Shown: positions 8,489 to 16,888 of the stretch, piece by piece
How the letters are laid out: every line of letters begins with the position of its first letter
How positions within the stretch are numbered: position 1 is the first letter of the stretch
DNA from: Halogranum rubrum
GTDB lineage: Archaea; Halobacteriota; Halobacteria; Halobacteriales; Haloferacaceae
Direction: 5' to 3'
DNA: 64,000 nucleotides
Assembly: GCF_900114455.1 (NCBI RefSeq)
Contig: NZ_FOTC01000004.1
Coordinates: forward strand, 27,964 to 91,963
The notes under the pieces: generated by a model
The model's input: only the letters and a program-made list of their open reading frames with translations
Databases searched by the model: none
What the model was told of the DNA's origin: nothing
Position numbers and translations under genes: made by a program

Positions 8489-8582
8489 CTGTCACGCAGC
8501 ATCTATTCAATAGAGCAGATATTCTCTATTCAGCACGCACCTTCTGTCAGCACTTGGAAAATTCGACGAGACAGCAGTGTTG

Positions 8583-8610
8583 TTTTTCTGCCCCTGAGGG
8601 GTGAGGGGCG
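8583..8610 (+). promoter_or_regulatory. T-run plus GCCCC/GGGGC element, TFB leader
   Basis: TTTTT (8583-8587) is followed by GCCCC (8590-8594), an AGGGGTG core and GGGGC (8605-8609). ATG lies at 8652. The T-run could serve as TATA box, which would put the GC dyad between TATA and transcription start. Matching elements lie at 10781, 18491, 19155, 20693, 44932 and 51326. Confidence 0.65.
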
Positions 8611-8651
8611 CGTGGAGACGTGCGATTCGTCTAGTGTCCTTCGTGAGTACC

Positions 8652-9608
8652 ATGGCAACGAGAAACATCTACGAAACGGCGTTCGACGAAGACGTCCAGT
8701 GTGAGTCCAGTTCGAACAGCTGTCCCGAATGCAACGGTCACGTGGCAACGAACGCCCTAGAAACAGTCTGTGAAGACTGTGGGCTCGTCATCGCAGACCA
8801 GCAAATCGACCACGGCCCCGAGTGGCGCTCGTTCGAAGACGACGACACCAACCGCGAACGGACGGGCACCCCACTCACAGCGGCCCGTCACGACCGGGGC
8901 TTGTCGACCACGATCGGGCGCAGCACCGATGGGAAGAACAATGCACTCTCCAGTCAGAAACGATGTCAGCTTGCCCGACTGCGACGTGAACACAGTCGTA
9001 GCCGGTTCCAGTCGAAAGCCGAGCGCAACCTCGCACACGGGTTAGGTGAAGTCCGAAGAATCACGAGCACGCTCGAACTCGGTGGCTCGATTCGCGACCA
9101 AGCGTGTCAGCTCTTCCGGAGTGCCCAACGCGAGGACCTCTTGTTGGGTCGGTCGATTGAAGCGATCGCCGCCGCCAGCGTCTACGGAATCTGTCGGTGT
9201 CACGGACGGCCACTCGCACGTGACGATCTCGTCGACGTTGCTCGTGTCGACCACTCAAGTGTCACGAACGCGTACAAGACGCTCAACAAAGAACTGGGTC
9301 TCCCGACACAACCCGTCGCCCCACAATCGCTCATTCCGAAGCTCGCCTCGGAACTCAATGTCAATTCACAGGTTCGTCGTCGGGCACGGGCGCTTGCCGA
9401 GCGCGCGCATGAGACGTCCATTACGAACGGCTATCAGCCGTCTGGGGTTGCTGCAGCCTGTCTCTATCTCGCCAGTCGTGAACACGGAGAGTCACTGACA
9501 CAGACACAGGTTGCAGCGGCCGCTGGAACGACGCCGGCGACATTGCGAGCACGACATGCAGAACTCATCGAGCTAATCGACGGGGAGGTCCAAGTCGCAT
9601 CAACGTAG
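8652..9608 (+). CDS. tfb: Transcription initiation factor IIB (TFB), accessory copy
   Basis: 318 residues from ATG 8652; upstream codons are in frame but cover the GC element. TFB joins TBP at the promoter and recruits RNA polymerase. The N-terminal zinc ribbon has C24-x2-C27-x12-C40-x2-C43. A B-reader-like segment follows (EWRSFEDDDTNRERTGTP, then TAARHDRGLSTTIG). Two cyclin-like repeats occupy about 110-205 (RDQACQLFRSA, SIEAIAAASVYGICR) and 210-305 (RRRARALAERA, PSGVAAACLYLASREHG, TQTQVAAAAGTTPATLR). The length matches the family. Its setting beside transposase debris marks it as one of the extra TFBs haloarchaea carry, probably serving a subset of promoters. Confidence 0.93.
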   Translation: MATRNIYETAFDEDVQCESSSNSCPECNGHVATNALETVCEDCGLVIADQQIDHGPEWRSFEDDDTNRERTGTPLTAARHDRGLSTTIGRSTDGKNNALSSQKRCQLARLRREHSRSRFQSKAERNLAHGLGEVRRITSTLELGGSIRDQACQLFRSAQREDLLLGRSIEAIAAASVYGICRCHGRPLARDDLVDVARVDHSSVTNAYKTLNKELGLPTQPVAPQSLIPKLASELNVNSQVRRRARALAERAHETSITNGYQPSGVAAACLYLASREHGESLTQTQVAAAAGTTPATLRARHAELIELIDGEVQVAST

Positions 9609-9696
9609 GATTCATTCAGGAGAGGACAGCGTCGACAGACAAGACGAGTGCTTCTGTGGCCGAACGCAACCCGAGTACGCTTCGTCGGGGTCGTCT

Positions 9697-9796
9697 GGAT
9701 ATTGAAATACGAGGACGGATGAAATCGAGACAAGCCGATGACTGACCACTACGCCGACTACGAAACACTTCGTCCCGTGGGTGAAGCGACCCGGAT
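9697..9796. repeat. Leader and gene start duplicated at 20848-20940
   Basis: About 100 bases spanning the leader and first codons of the zinc-ribbon gene at 9738 recur at 20848-20940 with roughly 88% identity by eye. The second copy has a stop in place of the second Tyr of YADY and is cut off by a tnpB fragment. Confidence 0.75.
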
Positions 9797-10610
9797 GCCG
9801 GATCGCGAACTCGATGCTCGTTTCGACGCTCAGAACAACAGTCGTTCCATCGCAGGCTACCCAGCCGAGGCTCAACAACGAGAGACAACGTGTGCTTCCT
9901 GTGGGACGTCGATCCCACCCGGCCAGCCAAAGTGCCGATTCTGTCTCACACACCATCTCGATCCATCGGACGAGCAGCATCACTCGGACACTGAGCTGTC
10001 GCTGCTGCACGTTGTGCACCTGTTCGTCGAGTCGTCGACGTACTACGGCGCCGTCGCAAAAGGAGCCGCTGCAGCGAGACTGCTTGTGACGAATGCGTCC
10101 GATCCCGCCGTCGACGAGTGCCAGCTCATCTACGACTTCGACGAGGAGCCTGCTGCACAGTTGACCGACGCGTGGCCAACACTCTCCCCTGCGCTGCGAG
10201 TCGCTTCGAAGTATGGTGAGGAGGTGCTTGCAGTTGCCCGTGAGCGAACGACCTGGGGAAGCACAGCTCGCTCATTGAATCAACACGCGACGTACCTCTA
10301 CGACGAGAGTGGGAGCGCCATTCGAGATCAAGCGAAACTCTCGACGCTCCTCGAGAGCGCCGGCGACGACGGCTGGCTCGTGCCAGCGATTGCACTGCAG
10401 CACGCTCCCGTGGAGACGCGTTCGGAGTCTCAGGAACACCGGATACCAACGAAGAGGTCGCTGCAGTGTTGGGAGTGTGACCGAGAGACGATACATCGGC
10501 TTTCGACGTTTGAGGAGAGTCCTGGCGACAAGTGGAGTGGACAGCCAATCTGGGAGTGCAATCTCTGTGGAACACCCTGCTTTGGGTCAAATCCGGGAAT
10601 AGAGACGTAG
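9738..10610 (+). CDS. Two-zinc-ribbon haloarchaeal accessory protein
   Basis: 290 residues. The first zinc ribbon is C52-x2-C55-x10-C66-x2-C69, the second at about 244-280 (CWECD...ECNLCGTPC). Between them lies an alpha/beta domain of about 150 residues with LHVVHLFVESSTYYGAVAKGAAAARLLV and a C-terminal block LYDESGSAIRDQAKLSTLLES. That block is shared with the protein at 18547-19038 (LYDEYGGAIRHRDQLDRVLES), so the two belong to one superfamily. Zinc ribbons usually bind nucleic acid or protein; exact role unknown. It follows the TFB gene by 129 bases in the same orientation. Confidence 0.7.
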   Translation: MTDHYADYETLRPVGEATRMPDRELDARFDAQNNSRSIAGYPAEAQQRETTCASCGTSIPPGQPKCRFCLTHHLDPSDEQHHSDTELSLLHVVHLFVESSTYYGAVAKGAAAARLLVTNASDPAVDECQLIYDFDEEPAAQLTDAWPTLSPALRVASKYGEEVLAVARERTTWGSTARSLNQHATYLYDESGSAIRDQAKLSTLLESAGDDGWLVPAIALQHAPVETRSESQEHRIPTKRSLQCWECDRETIHRLSTFEESPGDKWSGQPIWECNLCGTPCFGSNPGIET

Positions 10611-10780
10611 GGTCGCGCAGAGAAATTCCGAGAGAATGGTGGGGGAGGAGGGCCGAACTGTCAGCGAGTCATTGTGCCGACAGGAGTAGCGAAGTGAGTT
10701 CCATATAAATTCTTTCTGGTGAGAAAGCTCGTGAACGGAACTAAACAGCAGAGTGGTTCCGATTTGTATCCTCGGAGAGA

Positions 10781-10809
10781 TTTTATCCACCCCCTGAAGG
10801 GTGCGGGGC
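10781..10809 (+). promoter_or_regulatory. T-rich run plus CCCC/GGGG element, SWIM gene leader
   Basis: TTTTAT (10781-10786) precedes CCCCC, an AAGGGTG core and GGGGC (10805-10809). ATG at 10834 lies 25 bases downstream. A degenerate relative of the AACCAAC dyad (taaacagcagag...) lies at about 10742-10770. Confidence 0.6.
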
Positions 10810-10833
10810 ACTCGAGAGGTGCCTCGTCGACCC

Positions 10834-11238
10834 ATGACGAATGCATTTGCACACCTCGACACAACCCGGAGAGTCGTCAAACGAGCCCAGTATGAGGCAT
10901 TCGAGTTCGAATGCTGTGAGGGCGGTATTCGCGTTAGAAACTGTAGTCACGCCGAGCCAGCAGAGCACGAGTACCACGTCACCGTCGACGACGGAGTTCC
11001 GGTAGCGTGTGAGTGTCCAGCCGACGCGAAGTACTCGTCGGCGTGTAAGCACCGTGTCGCAGTTGCGATTCGAACTCCACTCCTCGATGCCGCTGCAACG
11101 CAGGCGGTCGCCGACGGCGGAACCGTCGTAAGCGACGGCGACGCTGGGGAGTCAGACGAGTGCGACTGTGCAGACCTTGGCGACGGGTTTCCCTGCTGGG
11201 AGTGCTATCGAACGGGGAAGCGAACACTGCCGGAGTAG
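10834..11238 (+). CDS. SWIM zinc-finger protein
   Basis: 134 residues from ATG 10834; eleven upstream codons in frame overlap the GC element and are not used here. A SWIM motif (CxCx..CxH) is clear near residues 62-76: CECPADAKYSSACKH. SWIM fingers bind DNA or protein in transposases, helicases and archaeal accessory proteins. The N-terminal half (TTRRVVKRAQYEAFEFE, then IRVRNCSH) looks like the small beta-rich domain that normally precedes SWIM in haloarchaeal proteins. The C-terminus adds a cysteine cluster (CDCADLGDGFPCWEC) that may bind another zinc. Single-gene unit with the shared leader element. Confidence 0.8.
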   Translation: MTNAFAHLDTTRRVVKRAQYEAFEFECCEGGIRVRNCSHAEPAEHEYHVTVDDGVPVACECPADAKYSSACKHRVAVAIRTPLLDAAATQAVADGGTVVSDGDAGESDECDCADLGDGFPCWECYRTGKRTLPE

Positions 11239-11300
11239 CACCGGCTTACGGCTCACAAAGCGAGCAGCTATCGGTGTGTTTCTCCAAGTGGTGACAGAAA

Positions 11301-11323
11301 GCGCGTGCTGAACTTAGAGGGTG
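11301..11323. repeat. MITE-like repeat, right half only
   Basis: GCGCGTGCTGAACTTAGAGG followed by GTG equals the right terminal part of the 17927-17999 repeat. The left part is not found here. Confidence 0.5.
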
Positions 11324-11440
11324 AGTCTTGCACGGCAGCTATTGACTCATTTTGGTATTGTAAGAGGTGAAGCAGCAGCCTTGGTACGACTGTCTCGTAT
11401 TTCGACAAGAGCTATATTTCAATTGAGTGTAAGATGTGTA

Positions 11441-12007
11441 ATGAGTCCTCCACTCTCTCGCCGTCGGTTTCTCACTCTCAGTGTAATTGCTGGTGCGAGT
11501 GCTATTTTTGCCCTCTCCAGCCACGCTGAAGTCACGCTCTTCGGGTCAAATAGAGTTCGATGCCGAGGAGACCCCGTTTCAATTGAGAAGACAGTACTCG
11601 ATAAACCGGGGTACGATGACGGCTTTGAGTACATCAGTTCCAAGAAGATTGTCCGAACCGTCACGCTCGCGAATAGTGAAGGCCCAGTTGAGTTTACAGA
11701 GCAGCGCTTCAAGAGGTGGGCAACTATTCAGTGTAGAAAAATAGGTAGTCAGCATGTGGAGGCTGTAACCGCCGAGCGTCTCGGGACAGATAAGATTGAC
11801 TCGGCTATCGGAACTCATGCTGAGAAGTCAGTTATTGTACTGGAACCATTGACAAACCTCACGTCCGACTCAAACCCAGCCGTTTCGGTTTCTCAACTTG
11901 CAGACGTTGCTCCAAAATCAGTCACTGTGACGGTGACATTGGAAGACAGCACACTGACGCAGTCAGTAGCTGTGTTTGCCGATTATGTCGCACGGAGGCC
12001 CGGATAA
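11441..12007 (+). CDS. Tat-exported protein of unknown function
   Basis: 188 residues from ATG 11441; the frame is open further upstream but that part has no export signal. SRRRFLTLSVIAGASAIFAL (about 8-27) is a twin-arginine signal with hydrophobic core, with cleavage likely after SHA near residue 30. The mature part is beta-rich: VSIEKTVL, SKKIVRTVTLANSEGPVEFTEQRF and KSVTVTVTLEDSTLTQ. It contains two cysteines (RVRCRG, TIQCRK). No catalytic motif is seen. AT-richer codon use and flanking repeat fragments suggest the segment was acquired. Confidence 0.65.
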   Translation: MSPPLSRRRFLTLSVIAGASAIFALSSHAEVTLFGSNRVRCRGDPVSIEKTVLDKPGYDDGFEYISSKKIVRTVTLANSEGPVEFTEQRFKRWATIQCRKIGSQHVEAVTAERLGTDKIDSAIGTHAEKSVIVLEPLTNLTSDSNPAVSVSQLADVAPKSVTVTVTLEDSTLTQSVAVFADYVARRPG

Positions 12008-12417
12008 ACCACACTCTCGTGCTACACTTGCGCCCTGAGTTCAGCATGCCCGCAGAAATCTCTCTGAATGCTGTCAGAAGTCGCGTGCAACACTCAGAGG
12101 CAGTATTCAGCAATCGAACGACATTCAATTCGCGACGGTTCAAGTGAAATGACTGGTAGCTCGTTTCAGCGAGTTACTTGAATTACGGAAGGAGGGTCAA
12201 AGCGCCGGCGGCTCCAGAGGGCTGTCCTCTCGCTCTAGGTATCCATTTGAGGGTAATAGAGAGCGCACGATTTGCTCATATTTTGAAACACCGATTTCAG
12301 CAGGAAAACTCGCACAGGCCCGAGGACCTTCAGGAGATGTATAGACGGATTTATCGGCCGTCCAAAACGTAGCAGGGACTTCACGATTTCCGTGCACCAA
12401 CAGGAGTTCTACCGGTC
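12008..12417. other. Intergenic region with a MITE-like copy
   Basis: Bases 12029-12100 hold a degenerate copy of the CTGAGTTCAGCA...repeat (see 17927). The remainder includes a 64-codon frame at 12178-12372 with mixed composition, which I do not accept as a gene. Confidence 0.45.
12029..12100 (+). repeat. MITE-like repeat, degenerate full copy
   Basis: Left end GCGCCCTGAGTTCAGCATG, central CGCAGAAATC.CTCTGAATGCTGTCA and right end CGCGTGCAACACTCAGAGG keep the layout of the family with several substitutions. Confidence 0.6.
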
Positions 12418-14031
12418 CTACCGCTTTCTATAGGCGGCAATATCCTTCTTGGTGAACTCTCCGTCGCCGTCGAAGTCCAGCGCGACCACCTGCGCGTTCG
12501 TGAGCTGAATCTCTCCTTTCCGGTGGGCGGCCTCCAGTTGCGTCAAGCGCGAGACGTCGTGGCCGTCGACGTCACCATCGCCGTCGAGGTCCTCGTAGAG
12601 CCCGTCACCGTCGAGATCTTGGGGATCGACTACCTTTCCGTTCTTTAGGACGATCGGCTCCGGGAACACCGCCAACTGCTCCAGTTCGAACACGTACGCC
12701 GAGCCCGAGTGGCGACCATTGTCGTCGTCTGTATACGCCCCAATGAGGGCGGTGGTCCCGTCGGCGTTCACCGACACCGAGATGCCGAAGTCATCTAAGG
12801 CAGCGGCGTCGCTGGCGGTGAGTTTCGTCTCGGCTGGTGGATCCTGGCACAGGTCGTAGACGTACGCCGATCCCGATTCAGTGCCAGCGTCATTATTTCC
12901 CCAAGCTCCGACGAGGGCAGTTGTTCCGTCACTGCTCACTGATACGTCGTGGCCGAAGAGATCGCCGTCGGCGGCGTCGCCGGCAGTGAGCTTCGTCTCG
13001 GCTGGCGGATCCTGGCACAGATCGTAAACGTACGCCGATCCCGATTCAGTGCCAGCGTCATCATCTCCCGAAGCCCCCACGAGCGCCGTGTTCCCGTCGC
13101 CGCTCACCGACACCGCTGAGCCGAAGAAATCATCGGCGGAGGCGTCGCTGGCGGTGAGTTTTGTCTCTGTCGGCGGGTCCTGGCTCAGGTCATAGACGTA
13201 CGCTGAACCTGAGTATTCGCCAGTGTGATCATCTCCCCGTGCCCCGACGAGGGCGGTGGTCCCGTCGGTGCTCACCGACACCGCAAAGGCGAATTCAGCA
13301 CCGCCGGCGGCGTCGCTGGCGGTGAATTTTGTTTCGGTCGGTGGGTCCTGGCACAGGTCGTAGACGTACGCTGAGCCTGAGTATTCGTCAGTGTCGTCGC
13401 TTCCGTGAGCTCCGACAAGGGCAGTGTTTCCGTCACCGCTTAGCGAAACCGCGTAGCCAAAGAGATCGCCGCTGGCGGCGTCACTGGCAGTGAGTTTCAT
13501 CTCGGTCGGTGGGTCCTGTCTCAGGTCATAGACGTACGCTGCCCCCGATTGAATGCCAGCGTCATTATCTCCCGAAGCCCCCACGAGCGCCGTGTTCCCG
13601 TCGCCGCTCATCGACACCGCAAAGGCGAATTGAACGCCGCTGGCGGCGTCGCTGGCGGTGAGTTTCGTTTCAGTCGGTGGGTCCTGACTTAGGTCGTAGA
13701 CGTACGCCGACCCTGAGCCAGGTCCAGCGTCGTCGCTTCCGTGAGCTCCGATGAGCGCCATACTCCCGTCGGCGCTCACAGATACAGATACGCCGAAGTT
13801 ATCTAAGGCGGCGCCGTCGCTGGCGGTGAGTTTCTTGACCTGAGTAAACAGTCGGGTGGATCGAACCTCGCTAAGGCGGCCGGCGGCGACGAGCGAATCA
13901 AGTTGGGCACCGAGAGCTGTCCCGCTTCCGGCGACGCTTGCGGTGCCGAGGATACCGAGTGCTTTGAGCATCCGGCGGCGGGAGTGATTCGCTATCGGGT
14001 TGGTTGATCTCGTATGGGTTTTGTTTTGCAC
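12418..14031 (-). CDS. Tat-secreted seven-repeat beta-propeller with dockerin-like end
   Basis: 537 residues. A twin-arginine signal (SRRRMLKALGILGTASVAG, about 17-35) gives export. Seven tandem repeats of about 55 residues fill 65-445. Each runs KLTASDAA..D.FG.AVSVS.DG.TALVGA..DDD....SGSAYVYDL.QDPP(A/T)ET, resembling FG-GAP/integrin-alpha-like blades, so seven repeats predict one seven-bladed propeller. The C-terminal 90 residues have calcium-type Asp loops (DLDGDGLYEDLDGDGDVDG, and DFDGDGEFTKKD) as in dockerin or EF-hand modules. An extracellular adhesion or matrix role is likely. Repeats are nearly identical in parts, indicating recent expansion or gene conversion. Confidence 0.8.
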   Translation of the reverse strand: MQNKTHTRSTNPIANHSRRRMLKALGILGTASVAGSGTALGAQLDSLVAAGRLSEVRSTRLFTQVKKLTASDGAALDNFGVSVSVSADGSMALIGAHGSDDAGPGSGSAYVYDLSQDPPTETKLTASDAASGVQFAFAVSMSGDGNTALVGASGDNDAGIQSGAAYVYDLRQDPPTEMKLTASDAASGDLFGYAVSLSGDGNTALVGAHGSDDTDEYSGSAYVYDLCQDPPTETKFTASDAAGGAEFAFAVSVSTDGTTALVGARGDDHTGEYSGSAYVYDLSQDPPTETKLTASDASADDFFGSAVSVSGDGNTALVGASGDDDAGTESGSAYVYDLCQDPPAETKLTAGDAADGDLFGHDVSVSSDGTTALVGAWGNNDAGTESGSAYVYDLCQDPPAETKLTASDAAALDDFGISVSVNADGTTALIGAYTDDDNGRHSGSAYVFELEQLAVFPEPIVLKNGKVVDPQDLDGDGLYEDLDGDGDVDGHDVSRLTQLEAAHRKGEIQLTNAQVVALDFDGDGEFTKKDIAAYRKR

Positions 14032-14410
14032 GTGAGTTCTCCTCCAGATGCCACCCGGTGGCTTCCAGTGTTAACTAATTGACTTGATTGGTGATAACGT
14101 TGCCCGTGATTATTCATGTAGAGTTCAATACCATTGGAAGTGGGACGAAAGAGAGGTGGCTCCGACGATTGGTCGGGGCTGGCCCTCGGAAGAGTCGTAC
14201 AACCGGTTTTGCGGTCACATATCCCCGAACGTGCCGAATTGAAGATTGTTCTCTTTCCGAATCCATCTTCTGTAACTACCATTTTAATCCCTCATCAGAT
14301 GGCAACGGTAGGTAACCGACTTGCGCCCTCTCTTCAGCACGACCGCAGAAACCTCACCGAACGCTGTCAGGAGTGCCGTGACACACACCGTGTAGAACAC
14401 GTCGCGGCCG
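14032..14410. other. Intergenic region with promoter of the propeller gene and a MITE-like copy
   Basis: Bases 14033-14100 should hold the promoter of the leftward propeller gene. Bases 14322-14398 hold a MITE-like copy (CTTGCGCCCTCTCTTCAGCACG, CGCAGAAACCTCACCGAACG). No gene is seen. Confidence 0.45.
14322..14398 (+). repeat. MITE-like repeat copy
   Basis: Left end CCCTCTCTTCAGCACGACCG and centre AACCTCACCGAACGCTGTCA are well kept; the right end (GTGCCGTGACACACACCGTG) is degenerate. Confidence 0.6.
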
Positions 14411-14629
14411 TTACTTCGTAATTTGGAGGCCAGTGCCGGTCTCGTAGAGATAGCCTTTCAACAGCAACTGTTCGAGGAGCGCTTCGGCCTCGGAGTGCTC
14501 GACGTCGCCGGTACTGATCCAGTCGATTGCTGTGTCGGGTGTGAACGGCTCGTCTGTCTCCACCGCCTGTTCGATCTGCTCGAAGGCTGTTTGTTGTGTT
14601 GGGGTCAATTGGTTCGGCGAATGCCGCAT
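14411..14629 (-). CDS. Small winged-helix-like protein, copy B
   Basis: 72 residues, paralogue of the protein at 2203-2421 with the same length: MRHSPNQLTPTQQTAFEQI, then SEAEALLEQLLLKGYLYETGTGLQIT. Helix-helix-wing prediction is as for copy A. The middle (VETDEPFTPDTAIDWIS) diverges, which may give different specificity. Both copies stand alone rather than in operons. DNA binding is inferred from the fold pattern only. Confidence 0.65.
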   Translation of the reverse strand: MRHSPNQLTPTQQTAFEQIEQAVETDEPFTPDTAIDWISTGDVEHSEAEALLEQLLLKGYLYETGTGLQITK

Positions 14630-14787
14630 TGGGAGTCAGTGGTATCGTGATGCTGTTACTATTATCGGTTGCTCGCCTGGTCACGATGTCGTGTTCGTAG
14701 ACTCAACGATTACCGTGAAGACATCACTTGCTATTTCAAGAGTGAGTGGACGTCGCGAAAAGAGTACCTTGTGCGGCGGTGACCGTC

Positions 14788-14988
14788 TCAAGCGTTGTTC
14801 ATCCGCAGTGCTGTCTTGGTTTGACATTCCATGCAAGTCGCCACGCGATACGGCTCGCGGGAGTACTCCGCGTTCTCCGATTTTGAACTCTCTTTCCGGA
14901 GCTCCACCCGGACCTTGTGGAGCGTCTCGCGTGCGCATTCAGAGCATGCTTCTGTGGTTCCGTCAAGGTCGGATGGTTTGGTTGCCAT
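14788..14988 (-). CDS. Small zinc-ribbon protein
   Basis: 66 residues from the ATG at 14986-14988. Two CxxC pairs (ACSEC near 16-19 and TCMEC near 53-56) make a zinc beta-ribbon, with a basic stretch between (HKVRVELRKESSKSE). Haloarchaea encode many such single-ribbon proteins of unknown function; the layout ACSEC.RETLHKV..EL is typical. A longer in-frame extension to 15111 is not used because it lacks acidic composition and this ATG fits family length. Probably nucleic-acid or protein binding. Confidence 0.7.
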   Translation of the reverse strand: MATKPSDLDGTTEACSECARETLHKVRVELRKESSKSENAEYSREPYRVATCMECQTKTALRMNNA

Positions 14989-15164
14989 AGTAATCTGTAG
15001 GACTCGCGGAGACCGAATAAAGACGGAACTCCGTCTCGAATTGTTGTACTCTGTTCCGGATGTTTTTCGACTCTTAATCACAGCACTGCGTTGGCTTCCA
15101 GCCTGAAACACATCGAGTAGTAACGAGAGCAGTCTCCCCGTCTCTAAGCTACCCGACCGCGAAC

Positions 15165-15662
15165 GTGCCCACGATCAAGCGCTCAAACAGGTCACCGAGA
15201 CGAACCAGGGAGACATCGACGTCAAACACATCGGCAACCTCGGGGGAACTCGCCTTTGAATCGTTTTGCCGTGAATACCTGCCCATGGAGATGTGGCACT
15301 GGGAAAACAACGACGCCATGCGTCTATGTAATCCAGAGAGCTACTCGGGCCATGACTTCGAGGTCTCTGAAGCTCAAGGAGACGGACTTCCCGATTACAA
15401 AGGCGGGGTCGTGACGCATAAATTTCTACGCACCTTCGCTGACTACATACAGCCCGACGAAGAACTCGATATCCAGACAGCAGGGTTCACGGAGTGCCGA
15501 CTCCCAGTCCTCGCAAAGCGCTACATCATCCGGGAAGGGGAAGTCCTGTACGCGGACCTCAGGGCCCCTGAACCAATCGACAAGTGGCGTCGGACAGTTC
15601 TGATTGAAGCAATCAGCCGGTCGCGCGTCGATTTTCTTCGCATTGAAGCATCGGTTTGGTGA
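15165..15662 (+). pseudogene. Hypothetical protein fused to transposase debris
   Basis: An open frame of 166 codons whose central part (about 15255-15590) looks like real protein (YLPMEMWHWENNDAM, YKGGVVTHKFLRTFADYI, AKRYIIREGEVLYADLRAP). The start is Arg/Ser-rich and atypical. The last 20 codons read through transposase DNA in the wrong frame. I therefore regard it as a gene fragment interrupted by a mobile element rather than an intact protein. The central part matches nothing I recognise. Confidence 0.4.
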
Positions 15663-15760
15663 GACGTTGCAGGCTAGAACGTGGTTTGGACAGTTCAGAG
15701 AGCTCGTCCTAAAGTCCGCCGTCAGAAACATAGAACAAGCCGTCAAGGTCTCACACTAGC
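15605..15760 (+). pseudogene. C-terminal fragment of a halophilic transposase
   Basis: In the frame IFFALKHRFGETLQARTW..QFRELVLKSAVRNIEQA the DNA encodes the end of an IS5-group halophilic transposase; the catalytic Glu region is upstream and lost or frameshifted. It is a different subgroup from the remnant at 7970-8488. Confidence 0.65.
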
Positions 15761-15966
15761 GTTCTTCCGCGTCTAAACAAGGCACAGGGCACGCAATGCA
15801 CTATCCGGTTCACATTATGTCCGTCAATCTCCTGTGCGCAACCAATTGAAAGATGAAACTCTGAGCCTTCAATTCTACCAATTTTGAATGTATATTACTA
15901 CAGAAATTATCCATTTATAACGTGTGGCCCTAATGTACTTCAGTACAGCACCGGTTGACCGTAAAA

Positions 15967-16212
15967 ATGACTACCTATACTGTTTACAGGTGTAGTGATG
16001 GGCACTATTACGGTGACGGGGACATCTGGAACCAGCTTGAGTCGGGAGCGTGGACACCGTGTTGCTGGGATACGGAATCTGGAAAAGAGTGGATAGAAAG
16101 ACAAGACGGAGAGCTACTGATTCTCGAACCGATTTCCAAAACTGACCTTCCAGAATCCGTGCGAACTGAATCGGCTGCCGCTGGCACTGTTGTCAAAAAT
16201 AGCGACCAATAG
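15967..16212 (+). CDS. Small acidic protein, unknown
   Basis: 81 residues from ATG 15967; an upstream GTG at 15955 is less likely. MTTYTVYRCSDGHYYGDGDIW suggests a small beta-rich domain, with CCWDTESGKEWIE following. Three cysteines (one early, two adjacent) could bind metal. The last 25 residues look disordered. An AT-rich tract at 15885-15925 upstream could hold the promoter. No family is recognised and the gene stands alone among repeats. Confidence 0.5.
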   Translation: MTTYTVYRCSDGHYYGDGDIWNQLESGAWTPCCWDTESGKEWIERQDGELLILEPISKTDLPESVRTESAAAGTVVKNSDQ

Positions 16213-16888
16213 CAGATGAGTTGATCGAAAGCAACTGGCTAGGTTACACTGAGTCGAAGAGAAGGTCCACGAGTTGAGTCGCGATTTGAATCCGACAATT
16301 CGTGAACCGACCATCTCAGTACACACTGTAAGTTGTGCTACCGAGTCAGAGGGAAGGTGTGCACAGTCGACCCCGACGCGCCGTGGTAACTCGTCTCATT
16401 CGCTGACATTCTTTTCGCGGTGAATGTGGCCGCTAACACTCCCGTATTTGTAAACGTCAGCACTCACACGAACTACACGCTCTGTTCTGAGCAATCCGAC
16501 TCGCACATACTGGATGCTGTGCCAGTGACCGATTCGCGCCCTCTATTCAGCATGATTGCAGAGACCTCACCGAACACTGTCAAGAGTCGCGTGCTGAGTA
16601 TAGAGGATGTAGTCAACGGAATGTCAGCTTCAGAGGAATAGTCACCAGTTAGTTGGCCCTGACTCACATGCACGGGATAACGGAACGCCATACGTCCGAA
16701 CGCCGGTAGCCGTCTCCCGCTTGCCGCTGATAAATTTATAATGCTACATATTGTCACCCATATTCGGGGAGAGACATTATGGTACCACCATTTCATCTTA
16801 GTCTGGGATCGCGGATTATTCAGGTCCGACGAGCGGACCCGACTCCGAATACAGTCGAACCACAGCAGCTGCTGTCTGGAGGGTATTC
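16213..16888. other. Intergenic region with one MITE-like copy
   Basis: About 675 bases without a credible gene. Bases 16537-16608 hold a repeat copy. The last 150 bases, with an AT-rich stretch at 16730-16755, probably include the promoter of the channel gene at 16889. Confidence 0.45.
16537..16608 (+). repeat. MITE-like repeat copy with terminal inverted repeats
   Basis: Left end CCTCTATTCAGCATG and right end CGTGCTGAGTATAGAGG are imperfect inverted repeats around AGAGACCTCACCGAACACTG. Confidence 0.65.

Noticed and set aside
8583-8610. GC hairpin as a terminator for the transposase remnant
   Set aside because: The T-run lies before, not after, the hairpin on the plus strand and the minus strand gives an A-run; position before seven start sites favours a promoter role.
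12500-14000. Direct DNA repeats that could be a CRISPR or satellite array
   Set aside because: The repeat period of about 165 bases is in frame and encodes the blades of the propeller protein, so it is coding repetition.
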